Positions 1 to 11,764 of a DNA stretch of 22,500 nt are shown here, in pieces. The position numbers were made by a program, and so were the translations under genes. The notes beneath the pieces were generated by a model. That model was not told the origin of the DNA. It did no database searches and saw only the letters and a program-made list of their open reading frames with translations. How positions within the stretch are numbered: the stretch's first letter is position 1; every line of letters starts with the position of its first letter. Source of the DNA: Chrysomallon squamiferum (Eukaryota > Mollusca > Gastropoda > Neomphalida > Peltospiridae); contig CM022674.1 in NCBI GenBank assembly GCA_012295275.1, positions 3,858,110 to 3,880,609 on the forward strand. Reading direction: 5' to 3'.

Positions 1-587
1 AAAAAACTTTTTTCTTTTTTTTTTTACCAATGTTCATTAAGGTGTTTTCTAAAAATTAAAATAAAGTATTCTTAATGAGTTATTTTACCTTTACAGAATT
101 TCAAAACATTATTTTTGTTTTTAGAAACACTGGTATTAAACCTGGAAGTATATAATATATGTGTACAAGTGGGAAACATTTACCTGAAAAATACAGAACA
201 AAAGTTTGGTTAGATGGAAAGTGGGAAATATTTTTTCTTCTTTTTGTATCACAGAGTTTATGAAACCCTGAATGTGCCCCCATAATGGATACAAGAATTG
301 ATATATCACAGGGTATATTATTATTTTATTTTTTACTGAATTGATAAATTTATATATAAACTTGCCATTGGTTGAGAATTGTTTGGTTTATCGTGAATAT
401 GTAAATACCATAGATATAAAAGTTAATTATCAGTTTAAAAGACAGGTTACGTAATTATTATTATTATGAACATATTGATGTAAATGGTTCATAGGTAATA
501 AAAAATATAAAACAATTGGTTTCATGTTTATATTATCATTGGTAGTAACTGTTGGTATCTGTATCATTCTATATCTATATCTGTATC

Positions 588-589
<2 letters not shown>

Positions 590-628
<39 letters not shown>

Positions 629-630
629 AA
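590..630. repeat. (AT)n with (GA)n tail
   Basis: About 15 AT copies (591-620) are followed by a short GAGAGAGA. TATCTATATCTGTATC precedes it. Confidence 0.9.
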
Positions 631-855
631 TATGGTTATCAAATTTTATGATTATGGTTGGAATTTCATGGCTATATAGCAACAAATTTGCAGGTTATGA
701 ATATATTGGTACATCACAATATTAAAATTTTCTGTAACAACTCATATACAGTAATTTAAAATTTTCTCTTATGTTGTGATTATTTGTCTTATTTGTGGTT
801 AACAATCTCACGATAAGTAGCAGAAAAACACAAATATTATGATAATATACCCAGT

Positions 856-1065
856 GATATGTCAGTGTGCCATCAACGTTGATAATAAAATATATCAGCG
901 TTTTCAACACTAACGCTATTGATATGTCAGTGTTATCAACGCATTAAAAAAAATGATGTTGGTGCAATGAATATTATCAACATTATAATAAAATTGATAT
1001 GTCAATGCTATCAACACTTTAATAAAACTGATATAACCACATTGTTAACCATTCAACGGTTAAAA
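856..1065. repeat. Diverged minisatellite, unit about 36 bases
   Basis: Copies begin near 856, 891, 921, 957, 995 and 1030. The best-kept core is GATATGTCARTG, followed by TATCAAC and an A/T-rich end (ATAATAAAATT). The spacing varies from about 30 to 38. A plus-strand ORF across it repeats ICQCYQ and is an artefact of the repeat. Confidence 0.65.
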
Positions 1066-2610
1066 CCAAAACTGTATCTCTTAGAGGGGGACGTCAGGGG
1101 TAAAAAAAAAAACAGACAGAAAAGATTGGTTGGGTATCACTGTATGGAATATTATTGTTCATGTGTATGTATATATTATATATTTTGTTTTTGTGAATTC
1201 AGTTTTACTTAATGAAACAATGCCAGTGAAGGCTAATAAATGGCAACTATAATGTTTGTTCAAAGCTATAAAAAAAACAAAAAAAACACATTTTTCTTTT
1301 TCGTTCTTTTAATTTTTACGGGTGGCACTGTTGTTCTTATTTTGGTTCATTTTTTTTAATCCTTCTTTCTCTCTTTCATTCGTATCTTTCCTTCTTTCTT
1401 TCTTTGATGGTGCTACGCTCTCTGATTGTTGTTTTAATACTGAAAGAATTGTTCATAATTTATTTCATTTGCTAGCTACGTATTTGCAGTCTCTTCCTTT
1501 CTGTTTTTTTTTTTTTTTTTTTTTTTATATCTTTATTTTGTTTTTATTTATTTTTATTTTTTTTGTTTTACCTTAGTCATTTATAAAGAATTTTTTTTAA
1601 TTTTTTTTTTACAATTTAGAACTGTTGCAGATATTTAGCTAACAAAAGTAAAATGTTACGTCTTTAAGAATTAATTCAGTATTTAAATGTTCCTTTTTTT
1701 TTTTTTTTTTTTTTTGGCTAGTTTATTGCAGACAGAGATACATAACAGACACACATTTGTACTTGTTATTTTAAGCCATACATTGACAATAAAATAATAA
1801 AAATAAAAACAAAATAAATAATGAAAAAAAAAAAGAAAAAAATAATTTGGGGTTTTGACAGTACTAGGATAATCAACAGTTAATTTAAAATTTCATTTTG
1901 TGGAAGAAATAATTTGAAATTTTATATAAGTTTAAATTTAAAATTGTTTTTGCTTTTTAAGTGAACAACATATCTGAATTTTTAGTTTTGATTTTAAACT
2001 CTTATATAAAATTTAGGTTTAAATATTTCAACAATCTTAACAGTTTTAAAATTATTATATATATATTTTTTTTATTCATTAAAAAAAAAAAATTAATAAC
2101 AATTATCAGTAACAGCAATTGTTTTTCATGCAGAAATGTTTTTAAAAAAAATGTGTTTAATAATTTAAAATTAAAAAAGAAAATCCACTGTAACTATGGA
2201 AACAAAGTGAATTAATTAATTGATGCTAATATAAAATAGATGTGTTTTCATAACAAGATAAAAATACTGATCTGCATTTTATTCCAGTCTCAAAAACATC
2301 CATAAATATAATTAAAACGAATAATTTGGTTTTTAAAAAACAAACAAAAACCCTGCTTACGCTAATTCACAGTAAATCACATACATGGTAAAACATAACT
2401 AAAATAATTTGATACTACGTAATTTCAGAAAAAAAAATAAATTGACTTAATCTAGGTGTTTTTATCAACTAAAGCATTTATATTAAGGATTATTTTTTTT
2501 TAACATTCAATAAATAAAAAAAAATTCAAGTTCAGTTTTTTACATGCTTGCTATAATCGTATAATTAGAATAGTTTAATTAGAAATTAGTTCTTTTTTTT
2601 TTTCCTTTCT

Positions 2611-2643
<33 letters not shown>

Positions 2644-4249
2644 CAAAACTTGTTTACCAAACTGAGATTCATTGGTTCTGCAACAAAGACATTTTTGTCT
2701 TCCAAACAAAGGCAGCAAAAAATATTTTTTAAAAACTCCCAAAATTTAAAGAGAAATGACAATAGAACTGGTTAGAAACAGTTCCAAAGTTAGTTTAACC
2801 AAAAAATTATAAATAAAAATACAACACAGAAAACCCCCTAAATCCCAACAAATTCAGGTATGCATAATATTTAAAACATTCATCACCCTTTATAAAAAAA
2901 AAAAAATTTATTATTATTCTACAAGTAACAATTATTGGAGAAAAGAAAAGTAAAGAAAACAAGACGCACACAACATATATACGCACATACACATGCATAC
3001 TAATAAATGTAAAGACATACACACAAAATACACACACATATACACACATACTGACACACCGACTTCAAAGCATAAATAAATATAGTCACTCTCACGCGCA
3101 CACACACATGCACAATCAAACAAAATTGTTAAAATACAAATACCAGGTTTTATAGTGCTGTTGATTTCTGTGCTTTGTTTTAGGCTACATTTAAAAACAA
3201 TTTTTCTAAAAAACCACCGTACCTCTGTGGACAATGTTTTTTATTTATTTTTATTTATTTTTTAAATTTGGTTTATGTCCACCTCATATTAACTTTAACT
3301 GAATTTTGTGCTTCCTTTTCAGAACAAACGAATTATCCCAAAACATTTAAAAAATAAAAAAATGGCATTCATTTTTATTGCATTTTTTTTTTCTTCTTCT
3401 TTTTAAATGTTTCGTGTACATATGTATGTATTTCATTGCATTATTTGTACCTTTAGTGAAAAAATATTTAAACAACAACAAAAAAAAAAATATAATTATA
3501 CAAATATTTTAATTGTTAATTTAGTTAATTTTAGAGTTTGAAATTTTAAAAATTTTGTGTATTCATGAAAACTTTAACTGCTGCTGGTTCATTGTTATTA
3601 TTGTTTTATTATTTTTTCAAATGGTGCACTATTTTTTTTTTTTTTTTTTTTTTAATAGTAATGAATTTAGCTTTGATGGAGTCAGTCACTTTCTACTTTA
3701 TTGCAAGTTCAGTTGATAATTTAAGATTTAAAAATTTATGAAAATATATCACTGACCTTGATGTAACCTTGAAGAATTTTTTTTAATTTTTTTTTTAACA
3801 GTTGTCATGCATTTAAAAATTCATAATTATTAACGTTAGCAATTTCAGTTCAAAGCATTTTAATATCCCCTCTTGTTGTTTAAATTTCTATTTATTATTA
3901 TTATTTTTTAAAATGGTTAAATCTATATTTTTTATTGTGCTACTGTGGTCCATTTCAAAATAGGGCAAAGTTATATGCCAGGCCATATATATAATGATAA
4001 TCGTATATTATTTTTCACAGTATAGGAAATAATAATGATAATAATACACATATTTCACTAATCCTGCAAAACCGAAATGTGCAATTTTTACATTTTGTGC
4101 ACAATCAAGGGGAAGTAACTTAATAATCAAAGGTTAATAAATCAAATAAATGGCTGAAGAAAATATTTTTGTTATTTTAAGAAAGTCTCATTTTAATGGA
4201 CGTTTTATTTATTAACAGTAACAGTATGCATTGTTTCTTTCCTTTTTAG

Positions 4250-4315
4250 AATGATGATGATGATGATGATGATGATGATTATTCTTATTATTATTATATC
4301 ATCATCATCGTCAGC
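4250..4315. repeat. (GAT)n array facing an (ATC)n array
   Basis: About nine GAT copies (4252-4279) are followed by (TTA)n and then ATCATCATCATCGTC. The two ends are complementary and could form a hairpin. Confidence 0.8.
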
Positions 4316-5469
4316 ATGTTTTATGTTTAAACTTTTATTTTTTATTTTCTAAATGTTACGGTTTAAAGTTTTAAAATACAGAATTTTAAAAATGTTCTTA
4401 ACATTCTCTGAACAGCTAATGTTAGAAAAATACTCTCAGTGAGCAAGTGTTCAAATCTTGTAAGGTGAAGATTTAAAAAAAATACTAAAAAGAAATATGT
4501 ATGGCCTTGTTTGACTTTGTCTTATGATGTAAAAAATTAGTGAAAAAAGTGATCGTTTCAATTATTGTTGTAAAGAGTTCTTTCAGGGGAGGTAAGCCAA
4601 TAGACTGAGGAGGGGGTGAATTATTGAGATATCAGTATATATTCCAATATGAATGGGAAAAAAAGAGGAAAAAATTGATTCATGCCATTGAATTTAACAA
4701 CATGTTATTGCTACACTGATAAAAATAATAGATAAATAAATTAAAAAGAAATGGGTCAAAAGGGATTCCACCTCTTACTCCCACCCCTCCAGACAAACGT
4801 TCTCCCCCGTGAATTTAATATAATGGGTATATTTTGTAAAACTTAAGTGTTTACATAATTGTATATATATTTCTCTTCCACCTGATTTTTCTTTATTTTT
4901 TTTACTGGTCGAAAAATTCATTTTAGGTTTCTAAATGTTAATTTCACATTTCGAAATTGCAAATTTTAAACGTTGAAATATTTAGTAATGAAATGTTAAT
5001 GTTGAAATATTAATTTTGAATAATGAAATATTAGTTTTTAAATGGATATTGAATAATAACCACCATTCCGATTATCAAATTTAATTTGTTTTCTTTAGTT
5101 TTTTTGTTTTTTTCCTTTTTAATGGTTATTTCATAAAATAACTTCTCCAAGTTAATTAGAAGAATAAACACTATTATAATGAACAGAGTTTTAATAATTA
5201 GTTATCCCCTTAAGTTATTTTTAAAAAAAAAAAAAAAAAAAAGATGGAAACTACTCATCTTAATTTTAAGATTGAGTTTTAATTTTTTTTTTTCTTACTT
5301 TGTGCACTTTGAATATATTGTTAGAAAAATAATAAAAATAGTATAATTTTTTATTATTATTATTGATTATTGATTATTTGTTACTAATGGGTGTGTTCTG
5401 TTTATGCACACATCAAATTCACATCATTCATATTCAGTTAAATTATTTCACAGATATTTTTTTTTTAAG

Positions 5470-5775
5470 GTTACCATAGTTACAAAACAGAAAGAAATAA
5501 GATTAATTTTTAGTGCTTACAATGGTTACAAAATAGGTATGACATTTTCTCTTTTTTTTCGGTTAACATAGTTTTACATGAAAGTTTTTTTCTTTTTTTT
5601 CTGTACAATTACTATAGTTACAGAACAGAATTGAAATAAGATGATTTTTTTTTTTCAATGATTACTGAATGAAATAAGATGATTTTTGTTTTTTTAATCA
5701 ATCATTACCATGGCTACGACACACAAAAGAAATAAGATGAATTTTCAGTAGTTACCATGGTTACGAAACATGATG
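5470..5775. repeat. Diverged minisatellite, unit about 45-50 bases, with a GTTACCATGGTTAC core
   Basis: Five or six copies of a unit reading roughly GTTACCATRGTTACRAAACA then GAAATAAGATGATTTTT occur near 5471, 5515, 5608, 5656, 5705 and 5750. They are separated by T runs of different length. The core resembles an RFX X-box half-palindrome. Confidence 0.6.
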
Positions 5776-6691
5776 GTGTAAATTAATTCGTTTTCAAAGT
5801 TTTTATTATTGTAAACAAACGTACAGTGATTATTAAATGTTCTAAAAGTGTATCTGTGACTTGTGTACATATTGTGCTGTCAAAGTTGTGATTGTAAATC
5901 TTTATTTTGATTTTCTAAATGATAAAAATTAATATGTTCACCCTTTCCCAAAAACGTTTTGTGTTCAGTTCAGATATATATATATATCTACATATAACCT
6001 AAATCTTGACCTGTTCAAAATGAACGAACATGAAATCAGATATTACAAACAAAAAGAAAAAAAGAGAGAGAGAGAGAGAGAGAGCAAGGGAGAGAAAAAC
6101 AAACAAATTAGGGCATCTATGTAAATACGAAATACACAGGAGAAACATTTATAAAAATTATTATTTTTGGCGATAATTATACTACTACGCATACATAAAG
6201 GTATTTTTAATTGTAAAAAAAAAAAAACATTTTTTATTTTAAAAATGAAATTAATTTTTTAGTTTTTATTAATGTTTTAGTTCTCTATTACAGTGTATTA
6301 TTGTTTTATTTTTATTTGTTCAAAATGTGCTATTATTATTATTATTATTGTTTTGCCATCCAATGGCAAATTATTTTTTCCGGTGTTTAAACCTGTAAGG
6401 TATATAATTATATCTCCCCAGTTTTGATGACTCATTACTAGTTAAACAATTATTATTATTATATATACATTTTTTTCTTTGTTATTATTATTTTTTTAAA
6501 CAACAGAACTACAAATAATGGCGCTCCATGTATGTAGAGGTTATAAAAAATTTATTTAAAATAACATGAAATACAAATCAGAGAAGGAATTTCTTACGAA
6601 AATAATAAATAAAATTGTTTAAAAAATACCCTCGGTTTTATTGATCTTTGAAATGTTAATTTATGAAGGCTCAAATTTTTATATTACTCTT

Positions 6692-6715
6692 AATTATTAT
6701 TATTATTATTTTTTA

Positions 6716-6750
<35 letters not shown>
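6692..6750. repeat. (ATT)n microsatellite
   Basis: Two blocks separated by a short T run, about 18 copies in all. Confidence 0.93.
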
Positions 6751-7167
6751 CAAACAGTATTAAGGTTACATAATTCTGTTGGTAAAATGTTATATTTTAT
6801 AACCTGTTTTTAGAGTTTGATTACTGAAAAGATGCAGCATTTTAAAATATGATAAATTGGATTAGAAAGGATTAAATGGATTATCACGGTGGATTAAAAT
6901 AAAATTTCATTTTGTTATTATTTCTGTGATTTCCCCTCCAACATTGGTGAAGCAAATATAAAATACAGCTTGTAAAAAAAAAAAAAAATAAAATTTAAAA
7001 CTGATAGGTGTGTGTGTGCAATACACACAGATATTGTATGCTTTAAAAACTTGTTTGGCAGGTGTAATTAAATCTTGAGAAATAAATAAAAAGGACACTG
7101 AGTGAGAATTCCCTTACCTGTGATAAAACTCTTGTCTGTAACTAGCAGAACGTTTTGCATTATTGTT

Positions 7168-7278
<111 letters not shown>

Positions 7279-7507
7279 TGCTTGTCTCTGTGACAGATGT
7301 GAATGAGTGAGAGAAAGATGTAATTAGGAGGATTAGAGTATGTGAAAGGTAAGATAGAAAGATGGAGGAACAAAGAGTGAAGGAATGAAAGAGTAGAGGT
7401 GAAAAGATAGAAAGAAGGGAATAGAAACAGTAATGTAACATGTTCTGCTTTGTTTTTTATTAAACACTGTAGCCAAATTAGGTTACTTGAACAGTGGAAT
7501 ACATTTT

Positions 7508-7529
7508 TTATTACTATTATTATTATTGC

Positions 7530-7616
<87 letters not shown>

Positions 7617-7625
7617 TACTACTAC

Positions 7626-7679
<54 letters not shown>

Positions 7680-7690
7680 TGTTATTAATA
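7508..7690. repeat. (ATT)n microsatellite with ACT interruptions
   Basis: About 60 trinucleotide copies, broken by one GCT near 7528 and a patch of TACTATTACTACTACT near 7610-7626. It yields poly-Ile, poly-Leu and poly-Tyr reading frames that are not genes. Confidence 0.97.
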
Positions 7691-7895
7691 AATAACAGTA
7701 GTAAAAGAAAGTTTTGATGTTCTTATTTATCTGTTGCCCTTTTTAATTTATTTTTTTATTATTATTAAAATCTCTAAAAAAATTTTATAAATTAAAAAAA
7801 ACATTAATAATAATAATGATAATAATAAACAAAATAAAAAGACATTCCATGTGTCTCTACCATCTCTAAACCACTTTATATCTTTTTTTAAAATA

Positions 7896-7898
<3 letters not shown>

Positions 7899-7955
<57 letters not shown>
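7899..7955. repeat. (ATT)n microsatellite
   Basis: About 18 perfect copies. Confidence 0.95.
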
Positions 7956-8265
7956 TTTACCTGTATACTCAGGTAGCACTGACTTAATTTGACTACAGTG
8001 TTAATTAGTAAAGGTGAAAAACTGTAAAATAGAACATCACTTAGGAGAAAAGTGAATGCAATTTAAATTTAGCTGCTGAAAATAAAAATTTTTTTTTTTT
8101 TTTTTTTTAATGTGGAAGAAAAGAATGTGTGGAATTTGAATTTTTTTTTTATTTTAAATAAAGTTTTGAAGGAAGGAAAGAAATTTTTTTTTAGTCTTTG
8201 AATGAATCATGTTTACTGTTTTTGTTAGTTCATGTTTGAGAAACATGGGTTGGTATGGGAGAAAT

Positions 8266-8295
8266 ATAAATAAATAAATAAATAAATAAATAAAT
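8266..8295. repeat. (AAAT)n microsatellite
   Basis: About seven tetranucleotide copies. Similar short runs occur at 9106-9124 and 21961-21990. Confidence 0.9.
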
Positions 8296-9569
8296 ATATT
8301 AAAAATAAAGAAAATAAAGTATATAATAAATGATAAAAAATAAAAGCCTGTAAATTAAAAATTAAAAGTCTATGTATATAATGTTTCTGCATAACAGAAT
8401 TTAGTTTATAATAGGAAATAAAATAAAATAAATAAATAAAAAATATACTAATTATACCAGATCCTCTGCTTACTAAAAAGATTAAGCAAGAAACCTTTCA
8501 AAAAATAATTTTCATTCTTAATAATAAATTGTTAAATGATGGAAAACAAAGGTGAAGAAATATCAAAATATATATTTATTTTTTTATTATTATTATTATT
8601 TTTTTTTTTATGTGAGCCTAAATTTATGGTTTCTGTTACCTATGTACGATGTTCATTGATTGTGCCATAGTTTTACAGTGTACGTAAAATCTGAAAATTG
8701 TCATAGCATTTCTAGAAAAAGACAGAGACAGAACTGTTACCATAGTTATTACTTGATTTGTTAATTTGAAAACATATGGTGGATGAAGAAAATTTAAATA
8801 TTTGAATTTCTGATAATTAATTTTATTATTATTATTATTTGTTACTATTTTTATTTACTATTTTTGTTATTATTATTACTGCTATTATTTTGTTATTATT
8901 ATTACAATAATAAGAAAAAAAAAACACATCTTAAACAGTTATAAGCAAATGTTTCTTTAAATATTAACTTATTTATTTACGTTTTTTTTTTTTTTTTTTC
9001 AAACAGTGCTTTATTCTGTTTTACAATTTTAAAACCTAGTGATTTTTTGTCTGTGATATTAACTGATAAATCTTCAAACTCCTAAACAGATTTACCTATA
9101 TTAAAAAAATAAATAAATAAATAAATTAAAAATTCAAAAATTAACATGGCCGTAATACCATCAGTATATTTCTTTAAAACAACACAAAATCCTGACTGAT
9201 CGATTTTGGTTTACTAACACAAAAACTACAGGCGTAATCATATTATGTGATCTACAAAAACCATTCTTAAACCACGTGAATTTAGAATAAAGGCCAATTA
9301 CACACTAACTGATTTCGTAAAACACTGGTATGCAGTGTTTTTCTTTGTCACTGTTGCCCTAATACGTTTTAATCTGCACATTATAGTATTGTAACTGGAT
9401 CTGGTGAAATACTTGTGTTAAAACTCTGTGACCTTTTGTCTGTAATAAATATCAAACTATTAGCATTCAGGGTTGTATTTTTTCATTTTTTTTTTAACAC
9501 TGAGTATACAGATCTTCTTATGTGAAAATCTTGGGTTATGTGCAGTTAAATTCTGTCATACATCAAACT

Positions 9570-9850
9570 GCAAAGTGAGAAAATAACATAAGTGAATATA
9601 CACATTTATTACATATTCTTGGTTCATCAAATTGGTTGGTGAGAAAGCACCTTTAGTAAATTTCAGTAGTCTCACTTTCTGGACAGTACAATTCAAATAT
9701 GTACAAGTTGGTATCTGAAGTTGCTTTGTGTGAAAGCCCCTTTAGTGAACATTTGATACTGTAACGTTCATGCAGTGCAAGTCCTGGAAAAGTGGGTACA
9801 TCAAAATTGCTTAGTGTGAAATTACCTTTAGGCAGTTAGTTTGGGAGTTT
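9570..9850. repeat. Tandem repeat, unit about 88 bases
   Basis: The core GTGAAAGCMCCTTTAG recurs at 9641, 9730 and 9816 (spacings 89 and 86), with a weaker copy near 9577. Each copy is preceded by a CATCAAA-TTG-like segment, and a CAGTRCAAKTC segment lies mid-unit. It is diverged, therefore old. Confidence 0.6.
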
Positions 9851-10776
9851 GAAGATACTGAAAATGTTTTAGTCTGTAGATTAAAAATAATAATACTAAT
9901 ATTAAAATTGAAAATGATTTGTTTATTTTAAAATAAAACAACAAGAATACCTCTGGTTTACTTCCGTGTGTTCAAGACAGACATTATTTTAAAAATGGGG
10001 AAAAATATATTAACAAATACGTTATTCAGTTTATATCATTACTTTTTTAGATTTTAGTATTAAAGAAAAAAAATTCTGTTTGGGTCTTTAAGACTTGTTT
10101 ATCAACATGTAAGAAATGTCTACAAATTCAAAAGAAATCGTGTATTTGAAGCATTATTATTACTATTTTTTATATTTATTTATTTATTTATTTTTTTAGC
10201 TAAGTTACATATTTCAAATCATTTTTCTCTGAGATTGTATTTTACTATTGGGAATTAGTTGTAATGAAGTTTGATTACTTGGACCCTATGTAGAAATATC
10301 ATCCCTGAATTCAGCCTGAATGATAGGGACTGTTTTAAAGTTTTTATTTTATTATATTTAAAAAATGTCTAAAAGCAGTCATGAAGAAGAATATCTTCAA
10401 AAAAAAAAAAAAAAAAATAAAAAAGATTAAATTATTATTATTATTATTTTTTTTTTTTATTTATTCTATTTAAACATAACACCATTGTTGCTTCTGTATG
10501 CTGATTTTTTCCAAGATTATTACTCACAAATATTGTACTTGTATTTAAAAAAAAAAAAAAAAAATAAGTGTTTTCAAATAATTATTATTTAAAAAAATGA
10601 AATAAAAAATATATATATACAGAACTGTGAATAAAAACAATGAAATATTAAAAACAAGGATTGCTTTCAGTATTTGTGAGCAGATGTGTGTTGTTGATGG
10701 TTAAGAAAGAAGAATAAAAAATAAAAATTAAAAAAAAAATTATATAAAAAAAAATAATTAAACATTTTTGTCATCT

Positions 10777-10790
10777 GTTACTATGGTAAC
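10777..10790. promoter_or_regulatory. X-box-like RFX motif GTTACTATGGTAAC
   Basis: A near-perfect inverted repeat that fits the RFX X-box form GTNRYYATRGNAAC closely. Known RFX targets include ciliary genes. It lies about 200 bases before the higher-GC island at 10985. Function is inferred from the motif alone. Confidence 0.3.
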
Positions 10791-10984
10791 CAAATATACA
10801 AGTGTTAAATTCCTAAATTCATAGGTGCTTTCTAGCGAATGTTATATTAAATGTTATTAAAATAAAATAGGTAGACGTGAAAAAGTCTTCTGTTATTTTT
10901 ATTCTTTTTATTCCTTTTTTTTTTAACACCATGTATTTATTTTAATGTGCATGTTAAAAATGAAATGATCAGTCTTACTTCTAG

Positions 10985-11165
10985 ATACAAGATGGGGCAG
11001 CAGAAAACAGACAAACCACTCAGTCCTTGAGGTACATCAGGACACAGGATTGGTCCCCGGTACCTCCCTTTGGCAGCTTCATATTCTAGCTACAGCAACA
11101 TTACACACGACTGGTTCATTAACAGCTAAGGCAGATATTTTTCCTCCTACCTATGGGCAGGTGCT
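10985..11165. other. Higher-GC island 3' of the FAAP20-like gene, possible plus-strand exon or SINE remnant
   Basis: A compact block of mixed composition in very AT-rich DNA. One plus-strand frame is open from about 10970 to a TAG near 11190 (about 72 codons, no ATG), including DTGLVPGTSLWQLHILATA. An acceptor-like CTTACTTCTAG precedes it and a donor-like GGGCAG|GTGCTT lies at 11159/11160. A second frame is open for over 30 codons, so the openness may only reflect composition. On the minus strand GGGGACCAATCC is faintly like a tRNA-type B box. Exon and retroposon remain equal options. Confidence 0.35.
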
Positions 11166-11279
11166 TAATAAACAATCATTTTCTGCTAATTAGTAAGAAA
11201 ATATCAACGGAGTGATTCAGAAAATTAAATGTTAAAAAATGTTTTATGCTTTGTGAAATTTAACAGTATAAGGATAACA

Positions 11280-11287
11280 TGACGTCA
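11280..11287. promoter_or_regulatory. Second full CRE palindrome TGACGTCA
   Basis: The same 8-base palindrome, here in AT-rich DNA downstream of the FAAP20-like gene, near the higher-GC island. There is no adjoining evidence of a promoter. Confidence 0.2.
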
Positions 11288-11479
11288 ATGAGAACAGTTT
11301 TACTGGTCAACTAAAAGAAATATTGACTCTGATATGAATCCCTAAAAGAGTTATAATACTTATTAGTATGTTAAAGGCTACAGATTATTTCACTTAAAAA
11401 AAACAAAAAAGAACACTGTTTTCTTAATGTTAAAATGTTACTGGAGAGGAAAACCAATGGTTATTTCATAACACAATTT

Positions 11480-11485
11480 TTTATT
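11480..11485 (-). terminator. Candidate polyadenylation signal AATAAA of the FAAP20-like gene
   Basis: This is the first AATAAA I see on the minus strand after the TGA at 11692. A TTGTGTT element lies just downstream, as poly(A) sites usually have. It would give a 3' UTR of a little over 200 bases. AATAAA is common by chance in DNA this AT-rich. Confidence 0.4.
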
Positions 11486-11691
11486 TTCTCTGTCTGCAAA
11501 CATTCATTATATTTAAATGCACAAGTGTTGGGGGTGTTGATTATTATAAATAGAAAACAAAACGAATTACAACAGCTTCTGTCTGTATTTTCACATAAAT
11601 GCACTAAACACAGCTGAGTGAGGGAAGGGAGACAACTATGTACTCTGAACCCAAACAAACGTAGTCAGTCTGAATGTTAGTAAAGTTAAAA

Positions 11692-11764
11692 TCACCAAAC
11701 GACATCGTCGTCTGCCGTTGCTAAGCATGCTGCAATGTGTCCATCAACATCTACTGAAGACATT
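11692..11764 (-). CDS. FAAP20: FAAP20-like gene, terminal exon (second half of UBZ finger)
   Basis: This exon is too short to stand out as an ORF. The acceptor TTTTTTTCTGTATTCAG ends at 11765. The first base completes Arg364 (AG+A), and the frame then reads MSSVDVDGHIAACLATADD followed by DVVW and TGA at 11694-11692. His373 and Cys377 complete the zinc site begun in exon 3. The join gives exactly 15 residues between Cys357 and His373, as in human FAAP20. The terminal Trp also matches the family. The intron is 290 bases (11765-12054). Other donor choices in exon 3 give a frameshift or a wrong finger spacing. Confidence 0.85.

Larger units (their letters stand above)
1..6690. other. Non-genic AT-rich stretch
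   Basis: No exon with convincing splice sites and coding content was found. It holds poly(T) runs (near 1506-1527, 1694-1715, 2613-2639, 3632-3652), a CA-rich patch (2965-3115), a short (GA)n (6063-6084) and the repeats listed separately. G-rich and C-rich patches near 4585-4615 and 4768-4806 are the only clear departures in composition. Confidence 0.7.
7956..10984. other. Non-genic AT-rich stretch
   Basis: Poly(T) and poly(A) runs (8089-8109, 8981-8999, 10399-10418, 10545-10563), short ATT and AAAT arrays and the 88-base tandem repeat. Around 9150-9850 the sequence is more complex and nearly free of simple repeats, but no open frame of note exists. Confidence 0.65.

Noticed and set aside
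919-1212. Plus-strand ORF of 97 codons with repeated ICQCYQ
   Set aside because: The repeat in the peptide mirrors the 36-base minisatellite, and the rest is AT-rich with no splice or codon support.
4585-4810. Possible inverted repeat between a G-rich patch (4585-4615) and a C-rich patch (4768-4806)
   Set aside because: Only short partial matches align; nothing beyond shared composition could be supported by eye.
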